Positions 58,401-64,000 of a stretch of DNA of 64,000 bases are shown in pieces (within the stretch, counting starts at the first letter, position 1; the number at the start of each line of letters is the position of its first letter). A program made the translations under genes and the position numbers. A model generated the notes under the pieces. That model saw only the letters and a list, made by a program, of their open reading frames with translations. It made no database searches and was not told where the DNA came from. This DNA comes from Pyxicephalus adspersus. Taxonomy: Eukaryota > Chordata > Amphibia > Anura > Pyxicephalidae. The DNA is taken from the NCBI RefSeq assembly GCF_032062135.1, contig NC_092858.1:129120548-129184547 (forward strand). The letters run 5' to 3'.

Positions 58401-59779
58401 ACCTGCTGTTGCTTTCCAGGATTACTAATTTCCTGGCTGTCTTTGGCTTCTCTTCTTTGAGCTATTGGCCTGGAACAAGCATTCAGATTAGAAGGTCAGA
58501 ATAAAGTCCTAATTCACATAGTAGTGTGCATGTCAGAAAGTACTGACATAAGTTAGATCACCAAAGAGTAAAATTCAGCAATTGAAAATTTCATTTATTC
58601 TTTTAGTACAAGTTTTAGTGTGCTTGCAGAGATTCTGGCTGTTTAGTTCATATTGTGTTGTGTAATTCCTAAAATAAAAAGCAAGTGTACTTGGCCAATC
58701 TGAGTATTCCTGTTTTTGTACGAGGTATTTGGATTGAGCCTACATATCCATCCATATGGGAAGGCTTAGCATAGTTCTACAATTGCACATACAAAGAGGG
58801 TTTTTAAGGTTCACCAGGAATTAAATCTTAAATTCCAGAATTTTAATAGGATAGAACAACGTAAATTTCTATAAAATGTTGTAGAATTTGGTGCTGACCC
58901 ATACTGCCTAATGAAGCTACTTACAATAGGCAATTAAGTGTAAAGAAACTAAATATTTCCCATGGCAAGCCATGATCCAAACTGTCACATTAAAACATTT
59001 CCAAGGACATTACTTTGTCTTTCATGGACACTAGACGACAAAGGTTTGTTGTTTCAATAAACTTTTATCACCTTTCAGTGCTGACTGAGGACCTCACCAA
59101 TGTGAACATTTTTCTACAGTTCTTTACTGAGCTGTCCAAAAAGTTCCCTATGATTGAGCATCACAGTCTAATGACCCGACCTACATTCTTATAAGTTGTG
59201 TTATGTACACAAAGAAACATTCATAAAAAGGATGGAAGTAGATGGAGGTGCTGGGTGTCCAGCCTGTGCCGGCATGGCGAGGGACTGACCCGACTAAGGA
59301 GGAATCAATGGCTTTCCACCTGTAAAGGTGAGTTAGGCTTTAAGAGCTCCCATAAAAGCTTTTTAATGTCAGATTAAAAAATTTCTTCCCTGCCTCCCTC
59401 GTGCCAATACCTGGACCTTCCAACAGATAGCTCAGGCATCAAGCATTTGACTGTGGAGACGCAGCTAAAAATAGGGCTATAATATGGCTTTCTGAAAGTC
59501 ATTACTTACATTGTGTGGACTCCAAAGGCATCTTTGGGTATGGATAGTAAAGTAAAATGTATATCTTGGCATCCTATCACTCTAATGTGTTAGTTTCTAG
59601 GTGTTGGCCATGGATAGCATTATATTTTTTAATAATTGTGAACATTTTTAATTGTTACTAATACTCATATTGAGTTTGTGAAAGAAATTGAAAAAAATAA
59701 CTGTAAAATAAAAAGAAGTTGTAATGTTAAGTGAGCATGTCCTTATATTCCATTCTCTTCAGCTATTCAGACAGCAAGA
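55482..59779. other. Mostly unassigned; short tandem repeats
   Basis: Includes an eight-unit (GTA)n at 56068-56091 and two diverged copies of a 'CACAGTCA.TATTATAGTGAG' phrase at about 56388-56465 (minisatellite remnant). 57230-57620 is repeat-free and conserved-looking (AGGTCAATCAGGCAAAGC, CAGGCGCAATTGGTGTGA). 59324-59333 carries the donor-like AAAGGTGAGT. No gene is supported. Confidence 0.4.
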
Positions 59780-60560
59780 TGGTTTCTTTTCTGTTTTGCA
59801 TGCAAGCAGCGAGACACAACAATTATGCAATGCAATTGAGACAGGAAGAAACAGACCATTTTAAATGCATTCCCGTACATTCAGCTGCGCTACAACGAAA
59901 CGAACGGAAGAAGCTTTTCACTTGTAATGTCAGCATGTGCGATCTGCTGAGGGAAATTAGACAAGCTCCCACTTAGACAGCAAGGGCACTGCTAAGGATT
60001 GTGGGTAATGATTAAAAGCATCTCAGCTGGACTGAGCTAGCAGCTGCTCCTTTTCCGCCTCCAATTCCCAGCTGGGAGACCAATCACCTGAGGGCCCACA
60101 CTTTTTTTTTTCCTACAGCTAATTCCTCCTCATTAATTAAATTATTAAATGGCTTTAGTATCTTTGTTTAATGCCTTTGCTTGCAGGTGCATATATAAAT
60201 TCTCATTCAGCTTAGTGCCAGCAGCCGAACATAATACTGTCTGTGAAATTAACTGGGAGTAAGGGTTTGCATTACTCCTGCCCAGAGCACTTGAGCAATT
60301 TAATAATTAAAGATAAAACTTGGATAGCCGGCCCGGCAGTTAAGCAGATATTGCTCCCTCTGCGAGAGTCTGGGTCCTGTAGATTACGTTACAGCCCTTC
60401 GTATGAGCTGTAAAGGCACAATAATTAGCTACCGCAAAAGAGCAAAACTTTGCATTGACCATTTTATAGCTGGTACGATTAGAATTGGCATAGCGCTTCC
60501 TAAGTATGAGTGCCGCTGTATGAATTTATTTCAAAGGAAGATCATTTGTATTTTATACAT
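59780..60560. promoter_or_regulatory. Candidate developmental enhancer / conserved noncoding block
   Basis: Nearly 800 bases of complex, repeat-free sequence in a TE-rich region. Dense binding-site words: TTATGCAATGCAATT (about 59823), CTCATTAATTAAATTATTAA (about 60130), TTTGCATTAC (60267), TTTAATAATTAAAG (60300), CAATAATTAGCTACC (60419), plus GGGAGACCAATCACC and CAGCTGG E-boxes. A 9-base T-run is the only low-complexity part. The 81-codon ORF at 59731-59976 has no recognisable domain. Enhancer function is inferred from texture only. Confidence 0.4.
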
Positions 60561-61680
60561 GGCATTATGGGAACTTCTATAAAACAGGTTCTAACATTCC
60601 TATTGGCATGATATCTATATTATTTCCAACCGTAGTATTAGAATGTATATATATTTTTGGTAAATAGAAAGGCATGGCTATAGCCACAGCATACTATGGG
60701 AATGCTATGGGTCCAATGACTATAAACTACCCAATATAGCTTTACTGCATAATTATCTCTGAAGGTATCATTATATTTCATTAAATAAATATTAAAATAG
60801 TAAAAAGGGTCCCTGGTAGATGCATTCACTCTGTACTGATCACTGATGTCTATGGACATGATGGGGATGGTAATTCCCAAACCTTGAGCTACCAACAGAA
60901 CTAGAATGGAGGACAAATCATTGGGCACACTTGTTCCTTTTCAGAAGAATGAGTAGTATACTGCGGTGTAGCCGTTTAGAATTGCTAAGGTCTCTATAGT
61001 GGCATTGTGTTTAAAGGGAATGGAAAGTTTATTTATAAATTTGTTTAAAAAATTTTTTTTTGCATAGTGCATAAGAACATTTCATCTTTACATTTACAGC
61101 CTAAAGAGAAAAATGTGCTGTTAAGATTTTTTTTCATAAAACCTGTAGTACTTAGTTATTTAGTTATTTCTATGGTATGAAAAGATTGGTAAAGATTGTG
61201 GTAAATAATATTTTGTAATATATATATATATATTTATATGTTTAAAATAGGCCATAGGCTCTTTTCTGCAAATATACTATGTATACCCTATGTATGGCAA
61301 AGATATATATTTAAGAAACGTTAAACACCGTGCTAGGTTATTTAGAATCTTTCTTTTACATCATATACCAAAGACACAACAGGAAGTGAGGAAAATTACT
61401 TAAGGTGAAGAAAGCTTTACTAAGATACAGCTGGCACACTTAACTCTTGTTTGTGTGACAATTCAAACATTTTTTGATTTTTTTTTTCACCAGGACAGAT
61501 AAAAGGGGGAATATTTCCAAAAGCACACAACTATAAAAATCTGGCAAAACTACTCTATTCTAACCACAAAGAAAAAGCTTTTGTTTATGTACAGTTTAAT
61601 GCTAAACCCCAACCTTTATTCTTTCATATTTGTATGGGCCTTTGCTGTATTTAAATTGCTTACTTTGATTTTACTCCAAA
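60561..61680. other. Unassigned intergenic sequence
   Basis: AT-rich, with a short TATA-repeat at about 61218-61232. The 96-codon minus-strand ORF at 60638-60928 matches nothing I know. Confidence 0.4.
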
Positions 61681-61906
61681 GTCTTGATTTAATAAAGCTC
61701 TTCAAGACTGGAGAAGATAGCCTAAGATGGGAGAACCTAGATAATCCAGCAAACATGGAATGGGTTTCCTTTTAATTTTGCTATTAACTGTAAAATGTTT
61801 TCAGTGCTGGTTTTCTGGATTACCCAGCCAGGTTTGCTGGATTACCCAGGTTGTCCCATGATAGTCTATATTCTCCAGCCTTGGAGAGCTTTATTACATC
61901 AGGCCC
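61681..61906. repeat. Foldback MITE (GGGCCTGATT family)
   Basis: Left GTCTTGATTTAATAAAGCTC then TTCAAGACTGGAGAAGATAG; right CTATATTCTCCAGCCTTGGA then GAGCTTTATTACATCAGGCC. The middle has GGTTTGCTGGATTACCCAGG. Confidence 0.8.
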
Positions 61907-62138
61907 ATTGTGCATTAGAAGCTCCAGCAAGTAAAATTATGGCCGCTTCATTTCCTGGCTTGAGGACATCCAAATTTATCTAGCCTTTTTCTTCCTTAAT
62001 GGTCTGTCCTTAACCCACCCCCTTCTTTCATGTTATAAAGGTGGGCTCATCCACATGTGGGTATTACCTATGGAAGTCTGAATGTAAAATGCATCCTGCA
62101 TAAAAATTCTCACTCCTCCAGACTAAACTGCACCCATT

Positions 62139-62740
62139 AGGCCTGATTTATTAATGCTCTCCAAGGATGGAGAAGATACACTTTCAGCGGTGAAACTGGG
62201 TGATCAAGCAAACCTGGAATGGTTCTGGAAGATTCAAAACATTTGCTACCATATAGCAAAGGACTTTAACCCCCTAGTGGTAATCCTGAGTGTGACTCGG
62301 TGTGGTTGTTACTTGCAAAAAGCGGTAATCCTGAGTCACACTCTGGGTCGCTTTAAGCTAAGAAAAACCCCACTTTCCTTGCTCTGTTGTCATCCCCCGT
62401 CGTTATTTATCGTATTTATATTATATATGCTACTGTACAGTTATATTACATTTTTAACTATATTTTTATTAACAGATTTTTTTTTTAGGTTTATTATTAA
62501 ATTAATTAAATTTAATAACTATTGGACAAATTTTGGTGGAGTTATGCCTAAGGATTATAGACTACAATGTAAAATAAATTTCCATGCAAAAAAATTGTAA
62601 CGCTTTTTGCATGGAAATTTGGACAGAATTAGACCGCTAGGAGGGTTAAAGTAATCCATTCCAAGTTTGCTAGGTCACGCAGCTTCACTTGTTGAAAGTG
62701 TATCCATTCCAGCCTTGGAGAGCTTTAATAAATCAGGCCC
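62139..62740. repeat. Foldback MITE interrupted by a nested transposon
   Basis: The left arm AGGCCTGATTTATTAATGCT then CTCCAAGGATGGAGAAGATA and the right arm CCTTGGAGAGCTTTAATAAA then TCAGGCCC belong to one foldback copy of about 222 bp. It is split at a TTAA by the element at 62270-62645. The 148-codon ORF at 62154-62600 is a chance reading across both. Confidence 0.9.
62270..62645. mobile_element. TTAA-type MITE nested in a foldback MITE
   Basis: The 376-bp insert has ends CCCCCTAGTGG and CCGCTAGGAGGG (inverted) flanked by TTAA at 62266-62269 and 62646-62649. Removing it and one TTAA restores 'GGACTTTAAAGTAATCC', which parallels the uninterrupted 'GACCTTTAAGAAATCC' of the 51750 copy. Near its right end is a hairpin of AAATTTCCATGCAAAAA and TTTTTGCATGGAAATTT (about 62576-62623). 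Non-coding; the TTAA points to piggyBac/Kolobok-type mobilisation. Confidence 0.92.
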
Positions 62741-63098
62741 AATGAGTCATTTTGATATTTGCCTTACCCTACCAAAAGGAATCCCAATGCTTGGGTAAGG
62801 CCTAAGAGCTTCCAAATATAGTACACTCCGGCGTCTACCACCAGCTCCTACTAGCTCCTACCACCAGCTATAATGTGCATATATTGCATTGACAAAGTAT
62901 TTTTGTTGTGGGGTCTAAAAAATATGTAATATACTTTAGGCTTATCAGTGTAATGCTTCACCTTTTACTGCCCAACTTTAGCTTATAGATGAAGAGAAAA
63001 ACGACAAATTCAGCAAAGAAAATTGGGAGTCCTTTTCTTTATCAGACAGGTGTAATTATTATATAACACTGTATATATATGTAAAGTTTGTAAGCTCC
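62741..63098. other. Unassigned spacer
   Basis: Holds a small duplication, ACCACCAGCTCCTACTAGCT then CCTACCACCAGCT, at about 62838. Nothing else. Confidence 0.4.
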
Positions 63099-63295
63099 TA
63101 GATTGTAAGCTCTTTGGGGCAGGGTCCTCTCCTCCTATTGTGTCACTGTTTGTATGTATCTGTCTGTCATTTGCAACCCCTATTTAATGTATAGTGCTGT
63201 GTAATATGTTGGCGCTATAAAAATCCTGTCTAATATTATTATTAATAATATTTATTAATATTATATTATTATCATTATTATTAATATTAATAATA
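63099..63295 (+). mobile_element. L2-type LINE tail with long (AAT)n, at a gap edge
   Basis: TAGATTGTAAGCTCTTTGGG, GTCATTTGCAACCCCTATTT, GTGTAATATGTTGGCGCTAT, then AAATCCTGTCT and an irregular ATT/AAT array that runs into the gap. Confidence 0.9.
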
Positions 63296-63574
63296 NNNNN
63301 NNNNNNNNNNNNNNNNNNNNNNNNNNNNNNNNNNNNNNNNNNNNNNNNNNNNNNNNNNNNNNNNNNNNNNNNNNNNNNNNNNNNNNNNNNNNNNNNNNNN
63401 NNNNNNNNNNNNNNNNNNNNNNNNNNNNNNNNNNNNNNNNNNNNNNNNNNNNNNNNNNNNNNNNNNNNNNNNNNNNNNNNNNNNNNNNNNNNNNNNNNNN
63501 NNNNNNNNNNNNNNNNNNNNNNNNNNNNNNNNNNNNNNNNNNNNNNNNNNNNNNNNNNNNNNNNNNNNNNNNNN
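63296..63574. other. Assembly gap (279 N)
   Basis: A run of N directly after the (AAT)n array, probably caused by the microsatellite. Confidence 1.
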
Positions 63575-64000
63575 TTTTTTTTTGTTGTTGTTGCTGACAA
63601 AATCACAAAATCAAAAGTTTTAACAAAAATGAAATGGTAAATAATCGAAATATTATTAATTGTTGTTTACTGACTATTTTGCAATGTGATAGCTGTTTTC
63701 TTTTATAGATTGGAAGGTGTGCCCAGAAAACGTGCAAGCAACAATATTACATATTTTCTTTGTGCGTTGAAGTGTTCTCTTTTTTTCTTGATAATCACCC
63801 ATTTAAAGTAAAGAATGTGTGCAGTTTTAGAGCAAAATGATTTTCCAAAAGCACACTAGCTTGCCCAGCATACAGCTAGATAGAGTTTTGATCCTCCTGG
63901 AGGCTGGTTGACCTTTCTTGTGACCATAGCTTTTAAAATGGTTAAACGTTTCCAGTACTTTCAAACATCAAATAACATACCATGAAACAAAGTGGAAACT
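63575..64000. other. Unassigned window end
   Basis: A T-run and TTG repeats at the gap edge, then AT-rich DNA with nothing recognised. Confidence 0.4.

Noticed and set aside
62154..62600. 148-codon plus-strand ORF
   Set aside because: Runs from a foldback MITE into a nested TTAA MITE; its C-terminus is translation of transposon DNA.
63184..63606. 140-codon minus-strand ORF
   Set aside because: Crosses the third N gap and an (AAT)n array; the residues are repeat translation.

Overview
The window is nuclear DNA of a vertebrate, most likely a frog (Anura, probably a ranoid). It is AT-rich, intron-scale and gene-poor, with three runs of N that mark a draft assembly. The frog assignment is an inference from the repeat mix: L2-type LINE tails ending in (AAT)n, tRNA-headed V-SINE-like elements that share that tail, TTAA-flanked hairpin MITEs with ends like AGCTGCGTACACAC, decayed Tc1/mariner transposases, several hAT elements and a Tx1/L1-like LINE fragment.

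Only one protein-coding gene is firmly supported: mid1ip1 (MIG12, the Spot14/THRSP family), a single 152-codon coding exon on the minus strand at 29470-29928. A TATA box lies about 280 bases upstream of the start codon, and a likely 3' UTR extends to an AATAAA near 28561. That UTR holds paired miRNA-type seed matches and a Pumilio-type site. About 4 kb upstream of the gene, at about 34.14-34.87 kb, is a CpG island with CCAAT, octamer, GC-box, RFX-half and CACGTG motifs. A perfect RFX X-box lies 0.9 kb to its left, at 33275-33288. The island has no convincing coding ORF. It may be an alternative mid1ip1 promoter or the start of a noncoding transcript.

Layout: 1-7.8 kb is a patchwork of L2, Tc1, TTAA-MITE, Tx1/L1, V-SINE, foldback MITE and hAT. 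7.8-13.3 kb is mostly unassigned, with one complete V-SINE and a degenerate minisatellite. 13.3-15.4 kb is a dense transposon cluster: a tandem duplication, a hAT with a perfect 8-bp target duplication, a five-hairpin MITE, and an odd 135-codon reading frame split by an 86-base intron-like segment. 15.4-28.5 kb is largely unassigned intergenic DNA. 28.5-30.5 kb is mid1ip1. 30.5-31.8 kb holds two gaps, a minisatellite and a second hairpin MITE. 32-37 kb holds the CpG island and several TEs. 37-50 kb is sparse and has conserved-element-like stretches. 50-55 kb is again TE-rich. 55-60 kb is mostly unique. 59.8-60.56 kb is a repeat-free, homeodomain-site-rich block that looks like a developmental enhancer. 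61.7-62.7 kb contains a transposon nested inside another one.

No operon, phage, CRISPR or rRNA/tRNA gene is present. No comparison with other genomes could be run, so every statement about conservation or about TE family identity beyond visible motifs is inference.
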